DNA of 10,000 bases from assembly GCF_020217005.1 (NCBI RefSeq), contig NZ_JAIWOI010000355.1, forward strand, positions 1 to 10,000, given 5' to 3'. The notes beneath the pieces were generated by a model that worked only from the letters and a program-made list of their open reading frames with translations, was not told the origin of the DNA and searched no databases. Shown one piece after another: positions 1-7,460 of the stretch (position 1 is the stretch's first letter; every line of letters begins with the position of its first letter). This DNA comes from Rheinheimera sp. (lineage in GTDB: Bacteria > Pseudomonadota > Gammaproteobacteria > Enterobacterales > Alteromonadaceae). The position numbers were made by a program, and so were the translations under genes.

Positions 1-93
1 CATGTCATTCATGTTGACCTGTCAAAACCTGTAGGCGGTGCAAAAGATGTGAACTCGTGGGAAATTCAGTTGAAAGTTGAAGAGAGGTTTTAG
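1..93 (+). CDS. C-terminal 30 codons of an unidentified cargo gene (5' end outside window)
   Basis: Frame 1 is open from the first base to a TAG at 91-93 and would encode the tail HVIHVDLSKPVGGAKDVNSW followed by EIQLKVEERF. The codons give a normal mixed, soluble protein composition ending in an amphipathic, charged stretch. The piece is too short to assign a family and I do not recognise it. It reads towards srap, so the two transcription units converge. Because it lies on the far side of srap from the host junction, it would belong to the cargo of the element. A chance open frame of this length is possible. Confidence 0.45.
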   Translation, partial: HVIHVDLSKPVGGAKDVNSWEIQLKVEERF

Positions 94-102
94 TTGATTT
101 GT

Positions 103-133
103 ATTTTCAGGTTAATGTCACAGAGCTGAAAAT
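103..133. repeat. 8-bp perfect inverted repeat downstream of the cargo gene
   Basis: ATTTTCAG at 103-110 is matched by CTGAAAAT at 126-133 with a 15-nt loop. It starts 10 bases after the plus-strand stop codon, the right place for a transcription terminator, but the stem is AT-rich, the loop is long and there is no clear T tract, so it would be a weak one. A protein-binding dyad or coincidence are equally possible. Confidence 0.25.
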
Positions 134-149
134 TTAAGCACAGTAGATG

Positions 150-353
150 CTATCTTTGCACTGAAGCACACGTTGTTTTCTGAACGTTAGACTTTAGAAA
201 TAGGTGGATTCGTCCAATACAGTGCTCAATACGCTTGTAAGCCCCCAAAAAAAACGAATGTCCGCAAATAAGGCAAAGAAGAGGTTCGCTTTTTCGAGAG
301 AGCCTGATCTGAATAGCCGATATTCGCTCATAGCACCGTTTTATGAATAACAA
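150..353 (-). CDS. Doubtful small ORF, Cys/His-rich, downstream of srap
   Basis: A 67-codon frame starting with TTG encodes a basic peptide with CLICGHSFF at about residues 27-35 and HC-x2-RIH at about 44-50, loosely like a zinc-finger spacing (C-x2-C ... H-C ... H). It follows srap in the same direction after an 82-bp gap. Against it: there is no ATG, no Shine-Dalgarno in front of the TTG and no family I recognise. It may be a chance frame or the decayed remnant of a gene. Listed only because the Cys/His pattern is unusual for random sequence. Confidence 0.15.
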   Translation of the reverse strand: MLFIKRCYERISAIQIRLSRKSEPLLCLICGHSFFLGAYKRIEHCIGRIHLFLKSNVQKTTCASVQR

Positions 354-435
354 AACGAGTTGATGTAGATGCGCGACAGTTAATGAGAGATACGCATAAA
401 TTCTTCAAGGTTTTGCTGACCGTTTTTGCTCATGC

Positions 436-945
436 TTACACCAACTTCAGGTGGCGCTTTACATCCAGCGGCAGACGTTGCAACGTGAGTTCTAACACTT
501 CATCCGTAGTCGTTTTTGAGATCAGCTTATCTCTCGCTTTCAACTCCCTGACTTTTTGTATCAGCTCATCTTTGGTCTTACCTTTCTCACCCGCACAACG
601 GCTAGTCAGCTTGCTCTCTTTAATCTTTAGGAGCTTGTCGTTTTTCTCAGCCAGCTCTTTTTGTAACGCCCCGGCATAATTCACTGAGTGGAAAATCGCC
701 TGCATCTTCACACTCGCCACTCTTGCGACTTCAGACTTTGAAATTTCATAGGTAGACTTTTTAATGAAGTCTGTTTTTTTGCTGTGTTGACGGATATACC
801 TGAGCTTTTGTTGATAGAGGCTTTGGATTGCCTCATACGCTGCACCAGAGCTATTTGAATCAGATACCCAATTCGGTCGGGCGGGTGGCGGGGTTGAAGC
901 TATGAGCGCATCTTTATCAAGAAATTCATCTAAATAATCACTCAT
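436..945 (-). CDS. srap: Srap-like accessory recombination protein
   Basis: The 169-aa product is the last gene of the recombinase operon. It is hydrophilic and strongly basic. A short acidic N-terminus (DYLDEFLDKDAL) is followed by a Pro/Ser-rich linker at about 18-33, then charged helical sequence at about 35-70 and 85-140 with heptad-like spacing (LQKELAEKNDKLLKIKESKL), which suggests a coiled coil. The segment KSEVARVASV near 70-79 resembles the helix used by small transposition helpers such as Tn554 TnpC. There are no catalytic motifs. Its ATG overlaps the intB stop in an ATGA, with GAGGG at 954-958 eight bases upstream, so translation is coupled. In SEs the gene in this position, srap, encodes an SE-associated recombination auxiliary protein needed for attL x attR recombination. 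The role here is inferred from position, size and composition rather than from a unique motif. Confidence 0.75.
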   Translation of the reverse strand: MSDYLDEFLDKDALIASTPPPARPNWVSDSNSSGAAYEAIQSLYQQKLRYIRQHSKKTDFIKKSTYEISKSEVARVASVKMQAIFHSVNYAGALQKELAEKNDKLLKIKESKLTSRCAGEKGKTKDELIQKVRELKARDKLISKTTTDEVLELTLQRLPLDVKRHLKLV

Positions 946-3722
946 GCTGCTTGCCCTCGTTGTGCATCTGCTATCAATATCGTATCTTTCAGGTGTGTAA
1001 TGAACTTGTCATATGTCGGGTTATTGCTGTTATGACGCAGCTCTTCCACGCGCCTTAGCGCCAATTTTACAGTGTGATAGTGTTGCTCTTTGATGAACCA
1101 GGGGAGTTCAGGGTTTCGACAGGCTGCCACATTCTGCTTGGTGTAGATAACAATACCATTGTAGTTACCCTCTGCGATATCCGCGTTCAGACACCCCAAG
1201 CATAATCTCGGCTGCGCATTTTGCCGCTGAGGTTCGCCGTTCACGCTGCACTTAGCGTTTTGCTGCGTCCCGTCCCGAAGCAGGCAACTTGCCCACGGAT
1301 TTGATTTTATCGCCAAGACACGTTTTACAGCAGCCTGCGCAAGTTTTTCTTTCTGTTCTTCATTCGAGTAAACATGTGTTATCGCCATTGCTTTTGATAA
1401 GAATCGATCCACCCCTCCGGCATATTCGCGATTTTCATCTTCAATACTGTCCATGTGCAACCTCACCACTGAATTGATGACATGGCGGGTCGCTATTTGC
1501 TGGATAACTCGGTATTCCTTATCGCGGAGATATGCCATAAAAAAACGCTCATCAAGGTGTTTAAAATGAGCCCTGATAAACCGCCCGACGTCACCTCGAT
1601 AACGCCTGAGCACCGCTTCTGCAAAGATATGCCGTAAGGCATGCGCGGTTGGATAAACCGCATCACCTAAAAGCTCACCTCGAACAAAACGCACGCTGGC
1701 CTTATCCAACTTCACTTCACCGCTTTTAAGCTTCGTCCTGGTATCCTCGCTTAAGTGAGCATCAAACAGTGCTGTGATATCGCTAGGCGCACTCCCATAG
1801 CTATAAGCTCTTAATGCATCACCAAATTGTTGGTGTTGGGCTTTCCCTTGCGTCAGCAAGACCCTTGGCAATGAATCATTTAGCTCTTTTTTCAGTTTCA
1901 TTATAGCCCTCATGGGCGCTTCATCGAATCGATAAGTGGATTCAAGAGTGTTAAGGGCGGTTTCATCCTTCATCGTCATTGGTGCTTTACCTTTGAGGTG
2001 CTGCCATTCCTCGATATCTTTGAATATCGAATAATGATTGACAAAATTCGCCCAGCAAGTGGAGATGGCTTTTTGAATCTTTGGCGCCGAGTCTTCTTTT
2101 TGTTTTACCGTTGTTGCCCGATATATCGCTGGGTCGCTCTTAACCGCCACATTGAGATGCGCTAGTTGCGTTGCCAATATGTAACTGCCAAGCGTAATTT
2201 CTCTCGGTAGTGGGGTGTTGCTGCTGGTTTTGGGTACTTTCCATCGAACATGGAAACGCCATGGGGTGTATTGGTTGTCTAGTGGGTCGGGGTTGATTTC
2301 AACTTCGATATTGGACAGGTTAAATCCGTATTCACTGGCTCTCCACCCTGTCAGCCCTACAAATCCAGTAGTCCCAGCATCCTCAATCATGGAGGTCATT
2401 GTATTGAAGTAATGCTTACCCTCGGAATAGTGCTTATCTGGCGGTATGGGCAAGGTATTTGCCAGTGATTTAAGAAACGTCCTTATACCTTTGGTATCAG
2501 CAGGAATTTCCGTTTTCAGTTCTGATAGGATGCAATCGGTTATCGATTCAAACTCTGGCAATGTCACTGATAACGCCGCACCCTCATCAGGTAACGAGTA
2601 TTTGCATAGTGTCGCTTGATATTCTTGCCAAATGGCGTGTTTGCATTTGCCATGCTCACCAAACAAATCAACAAATAACAGCGCCCGAATAAATTCCTGT
2701 GCATCATAGCGCTTAGGGAAATGACACTTTGCAGCAATACGGTTGATGGTATCGAGCTTGAAGGCATTGACGATTCGCTCTGCCGAAACATATGCCTCAA
2801 GAAACTGCTGATGCACGAACGCCTCGATAGCAACTAATATCTCCACTCTTCGCTTGTTTCTCTCATGAGACTCCCGAATCGCCTCAATAGATTTCCCATA
2901 AAGCACTTGCCCAAATAAACTATTCATTGATATTTTATCAAGCGCGAATTTCTTTTCGTGTTGCTGTATTTCAAATAACGCCTTATAGGCATGTCGGATC
3001 GCACTGATGTAGGCGTAGTGATTCTCGAAAAGGTGCAGGCAATGGTCGATGTAATGCTTACCAGCATCCAACCCCAAATAGTTAAAGCTCCTCCCTTCTT
3101 GGTAATCTAATCGCGTCATATCCATGATGGATAAGCACGCCCCATTAAGTGCAGAAAGCAATTTCTTTTCAGAGATATAACCAACAACATTAGTCACACC
3201 ATATTGGTTAAGGATCTGCCTGAGTTTCTTAAGCGTCAGCGGCTCGAATCGATTGGCGAAAGCTGGCGCAGACAAACGTTTTTTTGCCCCTACGATGGAG
3301 ACATCGTGCGTGAGGCAAAAACCATAAAATCCCTCTACATCTGTAACATCGAGTAGGTCTAACTGCTGTTCCTGCAGGTAATGAAAAAGCAACGCGAGTT
3401 TGTCGATGATTTGACGATAAGCTATGTGGTGTACCTTTTTTCCTAATGCCACCTCAAGCCATATGAACTTGGCAAACTCTATGAGATTGAGCAAAATTAA
3501 CTGCCCTTGAAATCTGACGGTGACCGTCTCGGCAAATTGCACGAAGGTCTGTTCAAATATCTTAAAATCAACAGTGACAGTTTGTATTGGATTTTTAAAT
3601 CGCCACACATTGTCAGTCAGCGCGGCGTTATCCTGTGGGGATAACTGTACGAGCTTATTTTGCATCAGTGTCGATAGGGGGGTATTGGTCAATAATTGCG
3701 AGGCATGAGGGGCGATTGGCAT
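942..3722 (-). CDS. intB: IntB-like large tyrosine recombinase with C-terminal Cys4 cluster
   Basis: A 926-aa site-specific DNA recombinase, more than twice the size of a phage integrase. The first 450 residues are mainly helical and would contain the DNA-binding region. The catalytic domain spans about 440-740 and shows a full set: Arg461 in LTGWRASE, Lys495 or Lys498, His694-x2-Arg697 in HALRH, His722 and the nucleophile Tyr731 in MAYLRD. A roughly 130-residue insertion separates the Lys strand from the HxxR box. After the catalytic tyrosine comes an extra domain with C813-x11-C825-x15-C841-x2-C844, likely a zinc-binding module (inference). The ATG lies 9 bp after the tfp stop, and the Shine-Dalgarno AGGAAG at 3728-3733 overlaps that stop codon region, so the gene is co-translated with tfp. 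It ends inside the srap start. In SEs IntB is one of the two active recombinases required for circle formation. Recombinase identity is secure; the IntB name rests on synteny. Confidence 0.88.
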   Translation of the reverse strand: MPIAPHASQLLTNTPLSTLMQNKLVQLSPQDNAALTDNVWRFKNPIQTVTVDFKIFEQTFVQFAETVTVRFQGQLILLNLIEFAKFIWLEVALGKKVHHIAYRQIIDKLALLFHYLQEQQLDLLDVTDVEGFYGFCLTHDVSIVGAKKRLSAPAFANRFEPLTLKKLRQILNQYGVTNVVGYISEKKLLSALNGACLSIMDMTRLDYQEGRSFNYLGLDAGKHYIDHCLHLFENHYAYISAIRHAYKALFEIQQHEKKFALDKISMNSLFGQVLYGKSIEAIRESHERNKRRVEILVAIEAFVHQQFLEAYVSAERIVNAFKLDTINRIAAKCHFPKRYDAQEFIRALLFVDLFGEHGKCKHAIWQEYQATLCKYSLPDEGAALSVTLPEFESITDCILSELKTEIPADTKGIRTFLKSLANTLPIPPDKHYSEGKHYFNTMTSMIEDAGTTGFVGLTGWRASEYGFNLSNIEVEINPDPLDNQYTPWRFHVRWKVPKTSSNTPLPREITLGSYILATQLAHLNVAVKSDPAIYRATTVKQKEDSAPKIQKAISTCWANFVNHYSIFKDIEEWQHLKGKAPMTMKDETALNTLESTYRFDEAPMRAIMKLKKELNDSLPRVLLTQGKAQHQQFGDALRAYSYGSAPSDITALFDAHLSEDTRTKLKSGEVKLDKASVRFVRGELLGDAVYPTAHALRHIFAEAVLRRYRGDVGRFIRAHFKHLDERFFMAYLRDKEYRVIQQIATRHVINSVVRLHMDSIEDENREYAGGVDRFLSKAMAITHVYSNEEQKEKLAQAAVKRVLAIKSNPWASCLLRDGTQQNAKCSVNGEPQRQNAQPRLCLGCLNADIAEGNYNGIVIYTKQNVAACRNPELPWFIKEQHYHTVKLALRRVEELRHNSNNPTYDKFITHLKDTILIADAQRGQAA

Positions 3723-3731
3723 ATAAGCTTC

Positions 3732-5993
3732 CTACGAAAGCTGAGCAGTAAAATGTGGTGGCAAATGCGACTGGTATTGGTCGTACATGGCTTGACCTTT
3801 ATCAAGGCTTGCTTTTGAGAAGCGCGTATTATCAAACAGGCTCTCTATCCATTCGGCGGTAGGCAGTGCACTGAAGAATAAAAACTCTGGTGCACATTCT
3901 CGCAGCAAGATGTGTTTTTCCTGCAGCTGAGCTAAAAAGTGCTTCAGTTTTAGCACAGTTTCAGGGCTGTCTTGAATGTATATTGTATCAGGTAAATCGC
4001 CGTCAATTTGAGCACCTGCGCTGACAAGCCCTAGCTCATCTACACGACCATTGGTTTGCTCAGTCACGATTTTAAGGCACCCCAACACATCATTGGCTCG
4101 TGTCTTAATATGCTCAACCGCTTTGTTAAACTCGCTCTCAAAAAGCTGTTTATCACTTTCGCTTGCTGTAAAGACGTTCACGTATAAATCCCGCATCACC
4201 GCTCGGGTGACACGTCCGCAATTGTTCTGCCACTCGTGGTTCACCTCAACCAGATAATGGTCTCGCTCCGTCTTATTGGTATGGCTTCGTGGGTTAATTA
4301 GGCTTGCTGGGTCAAAACTGTTTGAACCTGCGTACACTGCACTCGTTTTGATATGAGCAAAACCAAAAAATTCTATAGGCAAAGTCATTTCAAAGGTTTT
4401 TTTAGCTCTTTGATCAATTCGATAGTTTACGCCGTTGCAAAGTATTGCCCGCATCGCCTTAGGAAACACAGGAGCCACTCGCTGAGTTTGGTGTTTTTCA
4501 TTAATGATATGCCATAATGCAGTGTCTGTGCAGGCGATACACAATAAGCCCGTTAGATTGACAGGGCAGCAACGCTCAACTTTAATCTTTGGCGTTAGCG
4601 GCTTATCTTGCTCCACCAGTGCCGTCACATCTTTAATATATCGAAGCACTGCTTTGCCAATATCATCATTGGTTTTTAAGGTCTCGACTTGGTGCACATT
4701 ATTTTTGGCGCGACCTTTAAAATAATCACTCTCAATGTGGGTGATAGTGCCATTTACGCGCCTAACAAATTTAAAATCGCGCAAGGTAAGCTTTGGGATG
4801 TCACTTCCTTGCACTGTCTGATAAGCCATCAGGTAGCTAAACAGTAATGACTCAACCAGTGAGGTTGGTATTGCAGCATTGTCAGGAAGGGTTGCAGCGT
4901 GAAGCGCAAGCTGCTTTAAAAAGCCAACACCAAATAACCCTACTTCTTGTCTAGAGGTGAAGAATCTGGTTGGTGGATTTTTTTCTGTCGTTGTTATCGG
5001 TTGGTTTGCCAGTAGTTTGTCGAATATTTTTTTTCGATATTGGGGGGAAACCTCGGCAAAGACAATCAATTCCAGCGCATTCTTTAAGTGAGAAATATCA
5101 TCAATCAGTGGCACCAACTTTTGTCTGAGACGATTAAGCATTCTGGCCTTCGCCCTCTCGATATAGTATGACTGTATTTGACCATCAGGTGAGGTAACAT
5201 TTGCTAATACCGGAATGTCTTCTGGCGAAATGCCTGCCAGCCTGAAACTATTAATGAGCGCATCTTTACATGACTGTATATACATAAGTGCATTTTCGAT
5301 GGTAATGCGAAATGAATTCATCAGTGCTTTAGGTGAGCCTATTCGAGTATATAACTCATGCCCGATACCAATATCATCACGGCGAAGCCAAGTCTGTTGT
5401 GAAAACCATTGATTAAGATTTCTCGCATCAGCCTCCTCCCATGGCGCAACAGATGTTTTTGCCAGAGTTACCAGATATTCGCGTTCGTAATCGGTGAGAG
5501 TTTCAGTAAACGCGCCAAGTGCCAGCGCGTCTACTATTATGAATTTGAGTGAAGAAAGCCCTGTGGATTGGGTTTTCACGCCATCCTCATTGACTCGCCA
5601 CGCCTCATAATCTTTAGGCCAGGTGAAACGGTTTTCATCGGTCAGATCTATGACATCCAGATAGCGCCACACATGCTGACATACCTTTAGAGCTGTTTTT
5701 CTTCCTTCTGAAAAATCATCCGTCATCAAGTAGCGATACGCTGCAGCATTGAATGCGCCAAATAACAACTGACGTGTTTGGCAATGTTCTGGCGCTAGCG
5801 TGATTGTGAACGCCGCGTGGTGAGTATATTTGGGGAAATGTAGCGCAGTGGCTTTAGGGTTGTAGGGAAGTTGAATGATGTCCTGATTCGTCAGGAGCTC
5901 CTTCGCTATTAGCGCCTGCTCATCCAATAACGCTTGTTGCAATTGCATGTCAGAGAATGCCTTTTTGGAATGCGTATCTACAATATCAGTCAT
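3732..5993 (-). CDS. tfp: Tfp-like tyrosine-recombinase-fold protein, probably catalytically inactive
   Basis: The preferred start (ATG at 5991-5993) gives 753 aa. It overlaps the intA stop in ATGACTGA and has AGGGGT at 5999-6004 in front; a longer frame from 6065 would add 24 residues but has no such signal. The N-terminal half is helical. The C-terminal half resembles a recombinase catalytic domain whose key residues have decayed: where box I Arg should be, the sequence is AYQTVQGSDIPKL; the HxxR box appears as HIKT (H547); only the last part, SHTNKTERDHY (H571, Y580), looks canonical. A Cys cluster, CC-x8-C-x2-C at 475-488, lies in the same half. Known: Tfp of SEs is described as a tyrosine recombinase fold protein and is essential for attL x attR recombination with IntA and IntB. 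Inference: it plays a structural or regulatory part in the synaptic complex. It is the middle gene of the operon. Alignment of the degenerate boxes was by eye. Confidence 0.82.
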   Translation of the reverse strand: MTDIVDTHSKKAFSDMQLQQALLDEQALIAKELLTNQDIIQLPYNPKATALHFPKYTHHAAFTITLAPEHCQTRQLLFGAFNAAAYRYLMTDDFSEGRKTALKVCQHVWRYLDVIDLTDENRFTWPKDYEAWRVNEDGVKTQSTGLSSLKFIIVDALALGAFTETLTDYEREYLVTLAKTSVAPWEEADARNLNQWFSQQTWLRRDDIGIGHELYTRIGSPKALMNSFRITIENALMYIQSCKDALINSFRLAGISPEDIPVLANVTSPDGQIQSYYIERAKARMLNRLRQKLVPLIDDISHLKNALELIVFAEVSPQYRKKIFDKLLANQPITTTEKNPPTRFFTSRQEVGLFGVGFLKQLALHAATLPDNAAIPTSLVESLLFSYLMAYQTVQGSDIPKLTLRDFKFVRRVNGTITHIESDYFKGRAKNNVHQVETLKTNDDIGKAVLRYIKDVTALVEQDKPLTPKIKVERCCPVNLTGLLCIACTDTALWHIINEKHQTQRVAPVFPKAMRAILCNGVNYRIDQRAKKTFEMTLPIEFFGFAHIKTSAVYAGSNSFDPASLINPRSHTNKTERDHYLVEVNHEWQNNCGRVTRAVMRDLYVNVFTASESDKQLFESEFNKAVEHIKTRANDVLGCLKIVTEQTNGRVDELGLVSAGAQIDGDLPDTIYIQDSPETVLKLKHFLAQLQEKHILLRECAPEFLFFSALPTAEWIESLFDNTRFSKASLDKGQAMYDQYQSHLPPHFTAQLS

Positions 5994-7227
5994 AACGCAC
6001 CCCTGGGCTAAACTTCTCTTTGATGTGACAGCTTCGTATGTACGTTTTAGTAGTTTCGGGCGCACTACCGTCTTTGGCGTTATGCCCCATCAGCTTCGCT
6101 ACGAGCAGGTAGACCGCTGATGTGGGTGTAACGCTGTCGATTTTTACGCGATTCTCTCTACACGCATCGTAAAACTTATCTGTACCAAAGCTATGCCTTA
6201 AGATATGACCCGTATGATCATCTTCCAGCATCTGCACATGCTCTGGTAAAGCACCACTTCTCTGCAATTCCAACACTTTCTTTTTAGCTCGCGTAAATGC
6301 TCTCGATGCCGCGTTTTCGGCAATCGGCGTACCGCAACCCCCGTAGCTAGCATTAAGTAGTAGGGTGTTCTCAGCTGATTCAGGGCGCTCATTGTCATAA
6401 TAGAACTTGTAGCGCTCTAAAAGGCTTCGGTGGATAAATAGACGCCGGGATTTGCCACCGCTGGTGTTGCGCGGCGCTTTGGTGTATTGGCCTTGAAGAA
6501 AATACTCGAATTCCATCTGCTCTGGATGTTGCGCCATCTTCAAAAACAGGGATTTGAAACCAAGATGCTTTTTATTGCCCACCATAAAGTCCTCAAGCAG
6601 CAGCCCTTGATTTTCTTTGCTGCGAAGACCTAACTCACCACCACCACGAAGTAACAATTCATCTCGTCGGCTGTCGGTATTGCGGTACAAAATGGAGCGT
6701 AATTCAGGGGTGAGGTATTTTACTGCGGTGCGGCGTTTCGTATTTCTCTTAATTATCGACTTGAATCTAGGTTTTACCCGAATATCTTTGGCATTGGTAA
6801 ATCCAGTCATTGCCAGAAAATTGTAATAATCTCGAAGCGCGATCAAATACTGTTCTACCGTGTGTTCACCTGCTCCTTGCTCTTCAATGATGACCGTGTT
6901 GATGTAGTGATTTAATAACTCTTCAGGAATGTTGTGATGCCTATCGATACTGACCAGGCTGTTATGTCGACTGTATTGAACTAACCAGTTGAAGAAGTGC
7001 TCTAATTTGTTGTGAAGTATCGTTATCGTGACATCGGATATTTCTTCTTCCTGATAAATTGTCGATACAAACTTTTCTTTTCCATCTAGGGTCACTCGCT
7101 TCCACACGACACCCGTTCGACTAACGGCTTTACTGAACAATGTTGGAAGCAGCAATACAGAAAGGTCCTCTGCCATAAAAATATTGCATTGATGGTATTC
7201 AGATTTATGAGATGTAATAAATTGCAT
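5986..7227 (-). CDS. intA: IntA-like tyrosine recombinase (integrase)
   Basis: A 413-aa site-specific recombinase, the first gene of the operon and the one next to the host junction. An N-terminal core-binding (SAM-like) domain covers about 60-150, with the typical TVEQYLIALRDYYNFL helix at 123-138. The catalytic domain covers about 170-405 with a complete set: Arg202 in GELGLRSKEN, a beta-hairpin Lys at 250 or 259, His341-x2-Arg344-His345 in HILRHSFGTD, His382 in LMGH and nucleophile Tyr396 in TKTYIR. Length is normal for an integrase. No clear Shine-Dalgarno precedes ATG 7225-7227 or the alternative ATG at 7174-7176 (which would remove 17 residues), so the start is uncertain. A 7-bp inverted repeat lies immediately upstream and may allow autoregulation. 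The stop overlaps the tfp start. In SEs IntA is one of the two active recombinases; the family call is firm, the name follows the synteny. Confidence 0.9.
   Translation of the reverse strand: MQFITSHKSEYHQCNIFMAEDLSVLLLPTLFSKAVSRTGVVWKRVTLDGKEKFVSTIYQEEEISDVTITILHNKLEHFFNWLVQYSRHNSLVSIDRHHNIPEELLNHYINTVIIEEQGAGEHTVEQYLIALRDYYNFLAMTGFTNAKDIRVKPRFKSIIKRNTKRRTAVKYLTPELRSILYRNTDSRRDELLLRGGGELGLRSKENQGLLLEDFMVGNKKHLGFKSLFLKMAQHPEQMEFEYFLQGQYTKAPRNTSGGKSRRLFIHRSLLERYKFYYDNERPESAENTLLLNASYGGCGTPIAENAASRAFTRAKKKVLELQRSGALPEHVQMLEDDHTGHILRHSFGTDKFYDACRENRVKIDSVTPTSAVYLLVAKLMGHNAKDGSAPETTKTYIRSCHIKEKFSPGVRYD
5994..6004 (-). promoter_or_regulatory. Shine-Dalgarno that fixes the tfp start
   Basis: On the minus strand AGGGGT (5999-6004) precedes GCGTT and then the ATG at 5991-5993. 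The ATG itself shares eight bases with the end of intA (ATGACTGA). This arrangement is typical of translational coupling and argues against the upstream in-frame ATG at 6063-6065, which would create an 80-bp overlap. Confidence 0.7.
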
Positions 7228-7229
7228 AC

Positions 7230-7251
7230 AGATATCCGAATTGTGATATCT
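7230..7251. repeat. 7-bp inverted repeat just upstream of intA
   Basis: AGATATC (7230-7236) and GATATCT (7245-7251) form a perfect inverted repeat with an 8-nt spacer, ending two bases before the intA start codon. The geometry, short arms around a 6-8 nt centre, fits either a repressor operator or a tyrosine recombinase core site. At this position it would lie in the intA leader, so autoregulation by a recombinase or Srap is the simpler reading. Not proven. Confidence 0.4.
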
Positions 7252-7285
7252 ACATAGTAGTAAGGAATGGCTGAAAGTGTTAGTA

Positions 7286-7315
7286 CAAATCTAAAATTTG
7301 GATACAGCTACATAC
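7286..7315. repeat. Imperfect dyad and repeated heptamer, candidate recombinase-binding site near the element end
   Basis: CAAAT (7286-7290) and ATTTG (7296-7300) form a dyad with a 5-nt centre, flanked by GTA on the left and GATAC on the right, giving a longer imperfect symmetry. Directly after it, CTACATA (7308-7314) repeats the heptamer also found at 7250-7256. SE termini are marked by imperfect inverted repeats bound by the recombinases; this is the best-placed candidate I see for that role, but the match is by eye and could be chance in AT-rich sequence. Confidence 0.25.
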
Positions 7316-7415
7316 TTCAAAGCCATTTATCTAAACGTAATATAACTGTGGTAGGCTGGTTTACCGATTTATCCATGCCTGGTCTCCGCTGTTGCTGCGC
7401 ATAAAGTATAGTACT

Positions 7416-7441
7416 GAACCCAAGCGACCTGCTGCGGGTTC
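7416..7441. repeat. 6-bp inverted repeat in the gspC leader region
   Basis: GAACCC (7416-7421) and GGGTTC (7436-7441) can form a 6-bp GC-containing stem with a 14-nt loop. It lies 20 bases upstream of the candidate gspC -35 box. It could be a regulator site or a remnant of a host terminator; no T tract follows, so a functional terminator is unlikely. Confidence 0.25.
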
Positions 7442-7460
7442 TGAATTCTGATATGTAGGC

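Larger units (their letters stand above)
94..435. other. Gap between cargo gene and srap: no convincing gene
   Basis: About 340 bases separate the plus-strand cargo stop from the minus-strand srap stop, so this is a convergent spacer. It contains an 8-bp inverted repeat at 103-133 and one 67-codon minus-strand frame at 150-353 that opens with TTG and has no Shine-Dalgarno (listed separately). I see no tRNA, no strong GC-rich hairpin followed by a T run, and no long repeat. An A-run of eight at 247-254 is flanked by C's but not by a stem. Confidence 0.5.
1..7320 (-). mobile_element. Left-end portion of an SE-type (strand-biased circularizing) integrative element, other end outside window
   Basis: Seen: four co-oriented, overlapping or nearly abutting genes encoding two full tyrosine recombinases, one degenerate recombinase-like protein and one small basic helical protein, lying directly beside a host gsp operon. 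Known: SEs are defined by the synteny intA-tfp-intB-srap at the left end, with attL just outside intA and cargo between srap and attR; these genes support attL x attR recombination that yields a circle carrying one strand preferentially. They occur mainly in Vibrionales, Pseudomonadales, Alteromonadales and Aeromonadales. Inference: this is an SE whose left end points at gspC. The right boundary given (about 7320) is only a guess inside 7228-7520, since no terminus pair can be compared, and the element continues past base 1. Alternatives are Tn554-type elements (tnpA-tnpB-tnpC, smaller proteins, three genes) and recombinase-in-trio elements (three proteins of similar size); neither fits the protein sizes or four-gene order as well. 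Confidence 0.8.

Noticed and set aside
311..325. GAATA/TATTC hairpin as a srap terminator
   Set aside because: The stem is only 5 bp, AT-rich and more than 110 bases past the srap stop, with no T tract on the minus strand.
383..679. 98-codon plus-strand frame rich in Ser/Phe/Leu
   Set aside because: It is antisense to srap; the composition is that of a reverse-strand shadow of a charged coding region, and srap has operon context and a ribosome site.
436..7227. Tn554-like transposon (tnpA, tnpB, tnpC) or recombinase-in-trio element
   Set aside because: Tn554 has three smaller proteins and the trio elements have three recombinases of similar moderate size; here there are four genes, with very long second and third proteins and a degenerate second one.
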